From: Asaia bogorensis
Lineage (GTDB): Bacteria > Pseudomonadota > Alphaproteobacteria > CACIAM-22H2
Length of the DNA stretch: 40,485 nt
Assembly: GCA_945892765.1 (NCBI GenBank)
Contig: CAMDDQ010000001.1
Coordinates: 1 to 40,485 of the forward strand
Direction: 5' to 3'
This document shows positions 1-7,582 of the stretch, piece after piece; positions within the stretch are counted from its first letter, which is position 1; every line of letters starts with the position of its first letter. The notes under the pieces were generated by a model. The model was not told where the DNA came from, made no database searches, and was given only the letters and a program-made list of their open reading frames with translations. The position numbers and the translations under genes are program-made.

Positions 1-632
1 GCATCTCGGTCAACAACCTCGCCGGCGTCCCGTCCATCGTTTACGGCGTGTTCGGCCTTGGCTTTTTCGCCTATATCCTCGGCGGTACAATCGATCAGGT
101 CTTTTTTCCCGAACGGCTTCCCAATCCAACTTTTGGCACCGGCGGGCTAATGTGGTCGGCCTTGACCTTGGCGTTGCTCACCGTGCCAGTCGTGATCGTC
201 GCCACCGAAGAAGCCTTGGCCGCAGTGCCGCGTTCGATGCGTGAAGGCTCGCTCGCCTGCGGCGCCTCCAAATGGCAGACCATCCACCGCATCGTGTTGC
301 CGCGGGCCATGCCCGGCATCATGACGGGATTGATCCTGGCGATGGCGCGCGGCGCTGGCGAAGTCGCGCCGCTGATGCTGGTCGGGGTCGTCAAATTGGC
401 CCCGGAACTCCCGATCGACGGCATCTTTCCGTACATCCATTTCGAACGCAGCTTCATGCATTTGGGTTTCCACATCTATGACGTGGGTTTCCAGTCGCGG
501 AATTCAGAAGCGGGCAAGCCGATGGTTTTCGTGACGACGTTGCTTCTGATCGCGCTCGTCGCGCTCATGAACGCGACGGCGATCGTCGTCCGTAATCGGC
601 TCAAGCGGAAATTTGCCGGCAGTCAGTTCTAA
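1..632 (+). CDS. pstA: Phosphate ABC transporter permease PstA, 3' part
   Basis: This is one of the two inner-membrane permease subunits of the high-affinity phosphate importer PstSCAB. The reading frame is open from base 3 with no start codon of its own, so the 5' end lies outside the window; 209 codons remain. The first visible residues ([20 protein letters not shown]) are a classic PstA stretch. The cytoplasmic EAA-type loop that contacts PstB is seen as [20 protein letters not shown], followed by [21 protein letters not shown] final hydrophobic helix and a basic tail end the protein. pstB follows after 26 bases, so the two are co-transcribed. Family and role are firm; the true start and full length cannot be judged. 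Confidence 0.95.
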   Translation, partial: ISVNNLAGVPSIVYGVFGLGFFAYILGGTIDQVFFPERLPNPTFGTGGLMWSALTLALLTVPVVIVATEEALAAVPRSMREGSLACGASKWQTIHRIVLPRAMPGIMTGLILAMARGAGEVAPLMLVGVVKLAPELPIDGIFPYIHFERSFMHLGFHIYDVGFQSRNSEAGKPMVFVTTLLLIALVALMNATAIVVRNRLKRKFAGSQF

Positions 633-658
633 GGCCCCGAAAGAGGCGGAGACGAAAA

Positions 659-1483
659 ATGGCGACCGTTGCACGAAGCATCCAACCGGACGAAGGCAAG
701 ACCGTGTACCACGTCCGTGCCGGCGTCGAAGGCGCTGTCATCGACGTCAATGGGTTCAACCTGTTCTACGGCCGGAAGCAGGCGCTGTTCGACATCACGT
801 TTTCGGTGCCGCGCGGCCTGGTCTGCGCTCTGATCGGTCCCTCGGGTTGCGGCAAGTCGACGCTGCTGCGTTGTCTCAACCGCATGAACGACCTCATCGA
901 CAACGTGTCGATCAGCGGCGACATGCGGATCGAGGGCCACGATCTCTACGGTTCCGGAGTCGACGTCATCGCGTTGCGCAAACGGATGGGCATGGTCTTC
1001 CAAAAACCCAATCCGTTTCCGATGTCGATTTTCGAGAACGTGGTTTATCCGCTGCGGATCGATGGCGTGCGCGATCGCAACGTGCTCGAAGAGACCTGCG
1101 AACGCGCCCTGAAGGGTGCCGCCCTCTGGGACGAGGCGAAGGATCGGCTTAAGGAAAGCGCCTTGGGATTGTCGGGCGGTCAGCAGCAACGCCTGTGTAT
1201 CGCCCGCGCCATCGCCGCCGATCCGGAGGTGCTGCTGATGGACGAGCCCTGTTCGGCGCTCGATCCCATCGCCACCTCGAAAATCGAGGAGCTGATCGAC
1301 GAACTCAAAGGCCGTTACACCATCATCATAGTTACCCACAACATGCAGCAAGCGGCGCGCGTTTCCGACAACACGGCCTTCATGTATCTCGGCCGCCTGA
1401 TCGAATTCGGCGAGACCGAGATATTGTTCACCGCACCCAAGGTGACCAAGACGCTCGACTACGTCACCGGACGCTTCGGCTGA
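659..1483 (+). CDS. pstB: Phosphate ABC transporter ATPase PstB
   Basis: Cytoplasmic ATPase that powers phosphate import through PstCA. The 274-residue product has all ABC motifs: Walker [10 protein letters not shown] (about 60-68), Q-loop [16 protein letters not shown], signature [14 protein letters not shown] (171 on), Walker [14 protein letters not shown] and the H-loop in [16 protein letters not shown]. The [11 protein letters not shown] segment is characteristic of PstB. A GGAG ribosome-binding site lies 8 bases before the ATG. The N-terminus carries about 25 residues ahead of the core domain, which is common in alphaproteobacterial PstB. It sits between pstA and phoU in the usual pst order, and in relatives the operon is induced by phosphate starvation through PhoB; the promoter is outside this window. 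Confidence 0.97.
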   Translation: MATVARSIQPDEGKTVYHVRAGVEGAVIDVNGFNLFYGRKQALFDITFSVPRGLVCALIGPSGCGKSTLLRCLNRMNDLIDNVSISGDMRIEGHDLYGSGVDVIALRKRMGMVFQKPNPFPMSIFENVVYPLRIDGVRDRNVLEETCERALKGAALWDEAKDRLKESALGLSGGQQQRLCIARAIAADPEVLLMDEPCSALDPIATSKIEELIDELKGRYTIIIVTHNMQQAARVSDNTAFMYLGRLIEFGETEILFTAPKVTKTLDYVTGRFG

Positions 1484-1509
1484 CGCCGCGAACCGGGAAG
1501 AGGACATCC

Positions 1510-2253
1510 ATGAACAGCGACAGCACACATACCGTCAAATCTTACGACGAAGACCTGCGCCGCCTGAACAAGACGATCGCGGAGATGGGCGGTTTGGCCG
1601 AAACCCAGCTTGCCGAGGCCGTCGACGCACTCGTCGGCCGCGACAGCGACAGCGCCGCCGCCGTCATCGAAAGCGACCAGCGCATCGACCAGCTCGAACG
1701 CGAGGTGGACGCATCGGTGGTTCGCCTGCTCGCCCTGCGCCAACCGATGGCGAGCGACCTGCGCTTGATCGTCGCCGCGCTCAAGATCGCGTCCGATATC
1801 GAGCGCATCGGCGACTACGCCGCCAACGTCGCCAAGCGGGCCATCGCATTGAACCAGATGCCGCTGGCCCGCCCGGTGAATTCCCTGCCGCGCATGGGCC
1901 GCCAGGTCCAGCAAATGATCAAGGACGTGCTCGACGCCTTCGTCGACAAGGACGCGGCGAAGGCGGAGGCCGTGTGGAACCGCGACGAGGAAGTCGACGA
2001 TACGTACAACAGCCTGTTTCGCGAACTGCTGACCTATATGATGGAAGATCCCAGGAACATCAGCGCCTGCATCCATCTCTTGTTCATCGCAAAAAACGTT
2101 GAGCGTATCGGCGACCACACCACGAACATCGCCGAGACGATCCATTTCATGGTCCATGGCAAACCGATCGTCGCTGCGCGGCCCAAGGGCGATTCGACCG
2201 CCTTCGCCGTGATCAAGCCCGGCCTCGGCGAGAAAGGCTCCACTGCCCAATGA
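1510..2253 (+). CDS. phoU: Phosphate-signalling protein PhoU
   Basis: PhoU links the Pst transporter to the PhoR/PhoB two-component system and represses the Pho response when phosphate is plentiful. The product has 247 residues from the ATG at 1510, close to the family norm, and is all-helical with two PhoU repeats. Each repeat carries the metal-cluster signature: DIERIGDYAANVAKR in the first and NVERIGDHTTNIAE in the second. The reading frame is open far upstream inside pstB, but homology begins at MNSDSTHTV, which justifies this start. It lies 26 bases after pstB, and its stop overlaps the phoB start (ATGA), so the two are translationally coupled. Confidence 0.95.
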   Translation: MNSDSTHTVKSYDEDLRRLNKTIAEMGGLAETQLAEAVDALVGRDSDSAAAVIESDQRIDQLEREVDASVVRLLALRQPMASDLRLIVAALKIASDIERIGDYAANVAKRAIALNQMPLARPVNSLPRMGRQVQQMIKDVLDAFVDKDAAKAEAVWNRDEEVDDTYNSLFRELLTYMMEDPRNISACIHLLFIAKNVERIGDHTTNIAETIHFMVHGKPIVAARPKGDSTAFAVIKPGLGEKGSTAQ

Positions 2254-2957
2254 AACAGCGCATCCTGGTTGTCGAGGACGAAGACGCCGTCGTTGAATTG
2301 CTGCGTTACAATCTGGAAAAGGCCGGCTTCGACGTGGCCGCCGCGGGAGACGGCGAAGAGGCGTTGAGCGCCGTCGCCGACGGTGTGCCCGATCTTCTCA
2401 TCCTCGACTGGATGCTGCCGCATGTTTCGGGCATAGAAGTCTGCCGGCAGATTCGGCGCAAACCCGAAACCCGAGACATTCCGGTATTGATGTTGACCGC
2501 CCGCGGCTCGGAGGCCGATCGCGTTCGCGGTCTTGATTGCGGCGCCGACGACTACGTCGCCAAGCCGTTCTCCACCAACGAGTTGATGGCGCGGGTGCGG
2601 GCGTTGCTGCGCCGGGCCAAACCGGCCGAGATCGCGGGCAAATTGACTTTCGGCGGCGTCGAGATAGACCTCGGTTCACATCGGGTCAGCCGGGCCGGCC
2701 GTTTGATCCATCTCGGACCGACTGAGTTCCGACTGCTCAAACATCTGATGGAACGGCCCGGCCGCGTCTTCAGCCGCGAGCAACTTCTGGACTCGGTCTG
2801 GGGCCGCGACATCTATGTCGAGCCGCGCACCGTCGATGTCCATGTTCGCCGCTTGCGCAAGGCGCTGAACGGTCCCGATGATGTCGACATCATTCGCACT
2901 GTCCGCGCCGCCGGCTACAGCCTCGACGAGACCACCGAGGAAGAAAAGTCGGCCTAA
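2250..2957 (+). CDS. phoB: Phosphate regulon response regulator PhoB
   Basis: OmpR/PhoB-type transcription factor of the phosphate-starvation response. The 235-residue protein has a receiver domain (about 1-120) with acidic pocket VVEDED, phospho-acceptor Asp53 in LILDWMLP, and the KPF lysine in DDYVAKPFSTNELMAR. A C-terminal winged helix follows (about 135-230) with LGPTEFRLLKHLMERPGRVFS and the recognition region VEPRTVDVHVRRLRKAL. The start overlaps the phoU stop by four bases. The gene ends at TAA, and the stop of the convergent methyltransferase gene begins four bases later; the two stops form the palindrome TAAGGCCTTA. There is no room for a dedicated terminator. The partner kinase PhoR is not in the window. 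Confidence 0.94.
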   Translation: MKQRILVVEDEDAVVELLRYNLEKAGFDVAAAGDGEEALSAVADGVPDLLILDWMLPHVSGIEVCRQIRRKPETRDIPVLMLTARGSEADRVRGLDCGADDYVAKPFSTNELMARVRALLRRAKPAEIAGKLTFGGVEIDLGSHRVSRAGRLIHLGPTEFRLLKHLMERPGRVFSREQLLDSVWGRDIYVEPRTVDVHVRRLRKALNGPDDVDIIRTVRAAGYSLDETTEEEKSA

Positions 2958-2961
2958 GGCC

Positions 2962-3891
2962 TTAACGCCCGCCGAACAGCTTCGAGCGGAACGGCCGGCG
3001 TTTCTTGACCGCCACCATAATCACACGCGACTGCGTGCGGATATCGGCCCACCACAATTCCTCGGTCGGCGCGAACACCATCTTTTGCACCTGCTCGAAG
3101 CCGACGTCGCGCAGAAGCGTGACCAGGGATTCTTCGGTCAACCACACGGAAAAATTGTTCTTCAGCGAGGCCGTGGCAGAAAGGTCCTTGTGCAACCGGC
3201 TCGTGCCCGGATCGAATTCCCGGTAATCGCGACCGCGATAGGTCTTGCCCTCGAACACGTAGTCCTTGATCGGGGACAATTCCGGTTTCCAGTTTTTGTG
3301 TTTCTGGCGGATGATCTTGGGCTGGCCATTCCAAGCGACATGGGTGTCGATCACGATGAAATCGGTGCACAGCACGGCCATGTTCTTCAGGAACCGGAAG
3401 GGATCGTTGAGGTGGTAAAGCAGGCCGAGCGAAATGACGACATCGAAGGATCCGTATTTGCCCTTCGTCACTTTCATCGCGTCGTCCTGGACGTAGGATA
3501 GGTTTTTCAGGCCGAGCACCGATTTGGTGAATTCGCATTTCTTGACGTTGAGGAGTTTGCCCTCCACGCCCAGGACCTTGGACCCTTGCAGCGCGCATTC
3601 GGTCGCGAAATACCCCTCCATGCAGCCGATATCGACGACCTTCTTTTTCTTGAAGGTTCCGCCGAGTTGATGATTAATAATTCGCATGATCTCCTCATGC
3701 GCCTTGTAGTAAAAATCAACGTAGGCGGTGTATATGTTGTGGGGCAGCTTGATATTATGATTCCAAGGCCCTAACACTTCCATCACTGCGAGAATGCTCT
3801 TCTTGTCCCACTTATTCCTTTGGATGGACAGTGCTAAAATTTTCTTGAAATAGGCTTTTCCTTCTCGTTCTTTGTACATCTGAGCCGACAT
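2962..3891 (-). CDS. Class I SAM-dependent methyltransferase, AT-richer gene
   Basis: Predicted Rossmann-fold methyltransferase of 309 residues. The SAM-binding motif is KKKKVVDIGCMEGYFATECA; motif II/III regions read SKVLGVEGKLLNVKKCEFTK and YVQDDAMKV, and motif IV is FDVVISLGLLYHLNDPFRFL. The layout recalls Methyltransf_23 or CmoB-like enzymes, but the substrate cannot be told. I chose the ATG at 3891 (MSAQMYKEREG) because GGAGA precedes it at good spacing; an upstream GTG or ATG extension to 3978 has no family support. The gene is lysine-rich and visibly lower in GC than everything around it, above all in its 5' half (about 3650-3890), which suggests horizontal transfer. It converges on phoB and lies next to a truncated phoX, so it may have arrived with the event that removed the phoX 5' half. 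Confidence 0.85.
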   Translation of the reverse strand: MSAQMYKEREGKAYFKKILALSIQRNKWDKKSILAVMEVLGPWNHNIKLPHNIYTAYVDFYYKAHEEIMRIINHQLGGTFKKKKVVDIGCMEGYFATECALQGSKVLGVEGKLLNVKKCEFTKSVLGLKNLSYVQDDAMKVTKGKYGSFDVVISLGLLYHLNDPFRFLKNMAVLCTDFIVIDTHVAWNGQPKIIRQKHKNWKPELSPIKDYVFEGKTYRGRDYREFDPGTSRLHKDLSATASLKNNFSVWLTEESLVTLLRDVGFEQVQKMVFAPTEELWWADIRTQSRVIMVAVKKRRPFRSKLFGGR

Positions 3892-4187
3892 GTCATTTCT
3901 CCAAATGCGCGGGTCATGGGCGAGTGCTGACCAGAAGCCTTGAGCCCACAGCGGCAGGTTCGTGCACGTTGCGGCCATGGAAGCCTAATTTGCCGGTTGG
4001 GACAAGCCCCCGTGTCGGTATGGCCACAAGCCCCTTCGCCCCCGCGATGGACCGAGACATCACAACGAGCGGAACGTTCTGCCTCGCGACAACTCGATGA
4101 CTTCGGGGACGATACTGTCGCTGGAGATCTAATTCTCGCCGCAATTCGAAGAACCCCGAAACGCAAGAAAACGGCAACATTGCTGTC
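3892..4187. other. Intergenic stretch without a recognised gene
   Basis: About 300 bases separate the methyltransferase start from the first PhoX-like codons. Short open frames cross it on both strands, but none encodes anything I recognise. The frame that continues into the PhoX remnant is closed by a TGA at 4098-4100 and has no PhoX similarity before about 4200. This therefore looks like non-homologous DNA up to the phoX break point. Any promoter for the leftward methyltransferase gene must lie here, but I cannot point to convincing -35/-10 boxes. I looked for a Pho box near 4183 and found none with correct repeat spacing. Confidence 0.5.
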
Positions 4188-5006
4188 ATGTTGGCAACCT
4201 ACCTGTCCCGTACGCGCATCGCCGCCGACGCCCTGGGTGCCACCAAGATGGACCGCCCGGAATGGGGCGCCGTCGACCCGATCAACGGCACGGTCTACAT
4301 GACGCTCACCAACAACAACGCGGCGCTGCGGCCGATTGCGGCCCTGGATACGGCCAATCCGCGCCATTTCAACGACGCGCGGACGAATGGCACGGCGCAG
4401 TACGGCAATGCCAACGGTCACATCATCCGCTGGCAAGAGGCGGGCGACAATGCGGCCGCGCCTGCGTTCCGCTGGGACATCTTCCTGTTCGGGGCGCGTG
4501 CCGCCGCCGATCCCAAGAACGTCAACCTGTCCGGTCTGACTGCCGACAACGACTTTTCCAGCCCTGACGGCCTGTGGTTCTCCCATGCCACCGGCATTTG
4601 CTGGATCCAGACCGATGACGGCGCTTACACCGACGTCACCAACTGCATGTTGGCGGCATTGCCCGGCAAAGTCGGCGATGGCGGCGCGGCCGGCAAGAAA
4701 TCCGTCACCAGCACCGACGCGGCCGGCGCGGTGAAGGAGGTCACCACCCAGGTCGGCGCGCCGCTTGGCGACAAGCTCGCGCGTTTCCTGGTTGGCCCGG
4801 CACAATGCGAGATCACCGGCATCACCGAATCCCCGGACGGCCGGGCCTTGTTCGTCAACATCCAGCATCCCGGCGAAGAAACCAAACCGGCCGATGTCGA
4901 CAATCCTTCGGCATGGGCGAGCTACTGGCCCGATGGCGGCATGTCGCGCCCGCGGTCCGCAACCGTCGTGATCACCAAGAATGACGGCGACGTAATCGGT
5001 CTCTAA
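4188..5006 (+). pseudogene. phoX: PhoX-type alkaline phosphatase, C-terminal half only
   Basis: PhoX enzymes are Tat-exported, calcium/iron-dependent phosphomonoesterases of roughly 600-700 residues. Only about 270 C-terminal residues remain. They are well conserved: TRIAADALGATKMDRPEWGA, VYMTLTNN, NDFSSPDGLWF, ICWIQTDDGAYTDVTNCM, FLVGPAQCEITGITESPDGR and LFVNIQHPGEE. Everything N-terminal to the RTRIAADALG segment, including the Tat signal and most of the propeller, is absent; the sequence upstream of about 4200 is unrelated. No ribosome-binding site stands before the ATG at 4188. The neighbouring pst-phoU-phoB genes fit a former Pho-regulon gene. A truncated remnant is the best reading; an assembly break is the alternative. 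Downstream lies a strong hairpin terminator. Confidence 0.85.
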
Positions 5007-5010
5007 TCCC

Positions 5011-5060
5011 CGGCGAAGGGGAAGGGCATGCGCGCCTTCCCCTTCGCCGCTTTTCTCTTC
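5011..5060 (+). terminator. Perfect 15-bp hairpin with T-rich tail, spanning the next gene's start
   Basis: Arms at 5011-5025 (CGGCGAAGGGGAAGG) and 5035-5049 are exactly complementary, with a 9-base loop, followed by TTTTCTCTTC. This is the form of a rho-independent terminator four bases after the phoX stop. The left arm is also the purine-rich ribosome-binding site, and the loop holds the ATG (5028-5030) of the cytochrome gene, so the same fold would hide that gene's translation start. Terminator function is inferred from structure. Confidence 0.75.
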
Positions 5061-5703
5061 GCATTTTCGATCGAAGCCGCCGTCGCCCAGGACGCCCTGC
5101 GCGGCAAGCAGCTATTACCACGATGTCGGCCGCCTCAGAGGCGGCGACCTCAGCTGCGTCGATTGCCACGGCGGTTTTCCAGGCGCGCTGCACGGCCTCG
5201 GAAAAGCCGCGGGAGATCCCGGCGCAATCGCCTACGCGATCGGTGCGATCAGCCAGATGACGCCGTTGCGCGAACGCCTGACTTCGCAAGACATGGCCGA
5301 TCTCGCGGCCTATCTGGACTTTCCGGCGGTTCCAAGTCCCGAGCTTCGTCTGTCCACATCCGGTCCCGCCGCCTCGCCTTACGGCGGCGAGCGCCTGGAA
5401 TTTCCCGAGGCACATTCCGGATCGTCGTCTCCGCCGACGACCATTCGGCTGACCAACACCGGGGCCAAGCCGATGCGACTCATCTCGGCCCCCGCCTTGG
5501 CCGGCCCCGACGCCGCACAGTTCGCCCTGAAGGCCACCGATTGCGTCGCTGGGATAACCTTAGCCGCGCAGCAATCCTGCGCCCTGGAGATTGTCTTTAA
5601 TCCGGAAGGCGGGCCCGGTCTGCACGCAGCCAAAATCAACCTGGCGCACGACTGGATAAGGGGCGAAGTAAATATCGCTTTGATCGGTCGGGTCGTTCGG
5701 TAG
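5028..5703 (+). pseudogene. Exported cytochrome c with Ig-like tail, frameshifted
   Basis: Two reading frames together encode one protein. The first frame (from ATG 5028) gives a signal peptide, MRAFPFAAFLFAFSIEAAVA, then QDALRGKQ. At about 5109-5115 the frame shifts by one base, and the second frame continues YYHDVGRLRGG to the stop at 5701-5703. It contains a c-type heme site CVDCH (codons 5155-5169), a candidate distal Met in ISQMTPLRERL, the typical helix SQDMADLAAYL, and then an Ig-like domain resembling ASH/choice-of-anchor D modules (TIRLTNTGAKPMRLISAPAL to LEIVFNPEG). The expected mature protein is a small periplasmic monoheme cytochrome of about 200 residues. Either the gene is broken or one base is wrong in the assembly. 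The start lies inside a hairpin. Confidence 0.75.
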
Positions 5704-5787
5704 CGCCGGTTTCTCGCGGGGCCTGCTCGGCGCCGTCCCTGCCCGGCTTGACCGCCCTCGACGCCCCCTGTAGCTCTTGCCGCCGCC

Positions 5788-6585
5788 ATGACCCTGACCG
5801 TCGCGACCTGGAACATCAACTCCGTGCGCCTCCGCCTGCCCTTGCTGGCGCGGCTAGCCGAGGAGGCGCGGCCTGACGTCGTCTGCCTGCAGGAAACGAA
5901 GGTCACCGACGATCTTTTCCCGAGCGCGGCGATCGCCGATCTCGGTTATCCGCACCAGATTTTCCACGGCATGAAGGGGTATAACGGCGTCGCCATCTTA
6001 TCCCGGCGCAAACTAGAAGGAACGGGCACACGCGGCTGGTGCGGCAAGGCCGACTGCCGGCATGCCTTCGCCATCCTCCCCGGCGGCATCGAGCTGCACA
6101 ATTTCTATGTTCCGGCCGGCGGCGACGTCCCCGATCCGCGCGCCAACCCGAAATTCGCCCATAAGCTGCGATTCCTCCGCGAGATCGCGGATTGGTGGGC
6201 AACCTCGGCGACGAAAAGCGCGCGCTGCATCCTGGTCGGCGATCTCAACGTGGCGCCCCTGCCCAACGATGTGTGGTCGCACAAACAGCTTCTCGACGTC
6301 GTCAGCCACACGCCGGTGGAAGTGAAGCTCCTCGGTCGGCTGCAGGCAGCCCATGGCTGGGTCGACGCGATTCGTCATTTCGTCCCGGCGGAGGAAAAGC
6401 TGTATTCGTGGTGGAGCTACCGCGCGCGCGACTGGCGGAAAAGCGACCGCGGGCGCCGGCTGGACCATGTTTGGGTCACGCCGGCTTTGACCAAGGCGCT
6501 GGGCGAAATGTGTATCCTGAAGGATGCGCGGAGTTGGCCCACGCCCTCCGATCATGTCCCGGTCTTGATGGCGTTATCGGTCTAA
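5788..6585 (+). CDS. xth: Exodeoxyribonuclease III (AP endonuclease)
   Basis: DNA-repair enzyme of the EEP superfamily that cuts at abasic sites and degrades 3' ends. The 265-residue product has the full motif set: VATWNINSVR at the N-terminus, catalytic Glu in VCLQETKV, YNGVAILSR, NFYVPAGGDVPD, the GDLNVAP loop, LDHVWVTPAL and the terminal TPSDHVPV with the catalytic His. The length matches bacterial ExoIII. The gene is monocistronic in appearance, 84 bases after the cytochrome remnant, and ends two bases before the stop of the convergent methyltransferase gene. Function is secure. Confidence 0.95.
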   Translation: MTLTVATWNINSVRLRLPLLARLAEEARPDVVCLQETKVTDDLFPSAAIADLGYPHQIFHGMKGYNGVAILSRRKLEGTGTRGWCGKADCRHAFAILPGGIELHNFYVPAGGDVPDPRANPKFAHKLRFLREIADWWATSATKSARCILVGDLNVAPLPNDVWSHKQLLDVVSHTPVEVKLLGRLQAAHGWVDAIRHFVPAEEKLYSWWSYRARDWRKSDRGRRLDHVWVTPALTKALGEMCILKDARSWPTPSDHVPVLMALSV

Positions 6586-6587
6586 CA

Positions 6588-7094
6588 TCAACCCGAGACG
6601 CGGGGATCGACGCGATAAAGGAAGTAGCGGTCGGGCGCGACCGCCGGCGGCGGCGGCATCGGCACCAGCGCGGGAGCCCGAAGCCTTTGATCCGCGGCCA
6701 CGACCGCGCCGGGCCGCGACAAACCCGCGACGGCCGGGGCGAGCAAGGCGGCGGCTTCGGCATTAACCGCCGCATCGCCGGTCCCGATGTCGATATGGAT
6801 CAGCGCCGCGGTTGAACCGAGACGCGCCAGCGCCAGCGGGAGCGTATCGCGCAACAGGTGCGCCGCGTCCGGCGTGCAATCGGGATGGGCCGCCACCGCA
6901 CGCTCGAACACGAAGATTTCGCGCCCGGGCAGCAGGAGGCGGAGATGGTCGTAGGTGCGGCCGTTACCGAGCCCGAATTCCAGCACCGGCCCCGGCAAAT
7001 CGGCGATCAGCCCGACCGCCAATTCCAGGCAAGCCTGTTGGGCCTCGAGCCGGCGAATAAAGCTGTCGAGCCGGCTGCTCCGGCCTTCGGTCAC
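6588..7094 (-). CDS. Small class I SAM-dependent methyltransferase
   Basis: A 168-residue protein with SAM-binding motif GPVLEFGLGNGRTYDHL, then FVFERAVAAHPDC, an aspartate-rich strand AALIHIDIGTGD, and a closing segment GAVVAADQRL. It resembles a short family of predicted SAM methyltransferases (Methyltransf_17 type) found in Alphaproteobacteria. The substrate is unknown. It is the last gene of a leftward operon after the ABC exporter-like gene and the cyclic-nucleotide-binding gene, 13 bases behind the latter. The C-terminus is proline-rich (VPMPPPPAVAP). The grouping hints at modification of the exported product or of the membrane, but that is inference. Confidence 0.75.
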   Translation of the reverse strand: MTEGRSSRLDSFIRRLEAQQACLELAVGLIADLPGPVLEFGLGNGRTYDHLRLLLPGREIFVFERAVAAHPDCTPDAAHLLRDTLPLALARLGSTAALIHIDIGTGDAAVNAEAAALLAPAVAGLSRPGAVVAADQRLRAPALVPMPPPPAVAPDRYFLYRVDPRVSG

Positions 7095-7107
7095 GCGTTC
7101 AACCCAT

Positions 7108-7566
7108 TCAACGGTTGCTGATCTGGGTCATGGCCTCGCGGAGCTGCGCCGTCGTCTTTTCGAGGCGGCGGGCAAGTTCGCGCATGATCTCCACCGCCAT
7201 GGACGGAAATTCATTGATCAACCGGTAGAAGAGATCCTTGGCGATCATGAGCGTCTCGAGTTTGGACTTGGCGCGAACGGTCGCCGTGCGCGGCACGTCG
7301 CAGAGAATGGCGATTTCGCCGACGATGGCGTTGCGGCCGACCACGGCCACCGCCATTTCCCCCTTGGGCGTATTGACCAGAACCTGGGCCTCACCGCCGA
7401 TGATGATATAGGCGGCGTCGGCCATGTCGCCCTGCTTGAACAGCGCCTGTCCCGGCTCAAAGGTCAATCTTTGACTGGTGAAGGCCAGAAACTTGAGTTT
7501 CGCCGGCTCCACCTTCGCAAAGAGCGGAATGTTGCGAAGCAGCTCGACTTCTTCCTGCAACGACAC
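7108..7566 (-). CDS. Cyclic-nucleotide-binding domain protein
   Basis: A 152-residue single-domain protein of the CRP cNMP-binding fold. It opens with LLRNIPLFAKVEPAKLKFLA, followed by FEPGQALFKQGDMADAAYII and the phosphate-binding cassette region VGEIAILCDVPRTATVRAKS, which has the conserved Glu and Arg of cAMP/cGMP sites. A helix with LARRLEKTTAQL ends it. There is no DNA-binding helix-turn-helix, so it is not a CRP-type regulator; a role in sensing a nucleotide for its neighbour is more likely. It starts 16 bases after the ABC exporter-like gene ends and belongs to the same leftward operon. Ligand and partner are not shown by the sequence. Confidence 0.85.
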   Translation of the reverse strand: MSLQEEVELLRNIPLFAKVEPAKLKFLAFTSQRLTFEPGQALFKQGDMADAAYIIIGGEAQVLVNTPKGEMAVAVVGRNAIVGEIAILCDVPRTATVRAKSKLETLMIAKDLFYRLINEFPSMAVEIMRELARRLEKTTAQLREAMTQISNR

Positions 7567-7582
7567 CTGTGTCCTCCCAATC

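Noticed and set aside
629-1528. Long open frame on the minus strand across pstB
   Set aside because: It is the antisense shadow of a well-supported pstB gene in GC-rich DNA and has no family resemblance.
4183-4210. CTGTCAT followed by CTGTCCC as a possible Pho box before the phoX remnant
   Set aside because: The two half-sites start 20 bases apart rather than 11, and they fall inside or at the edge of the coding remnant.
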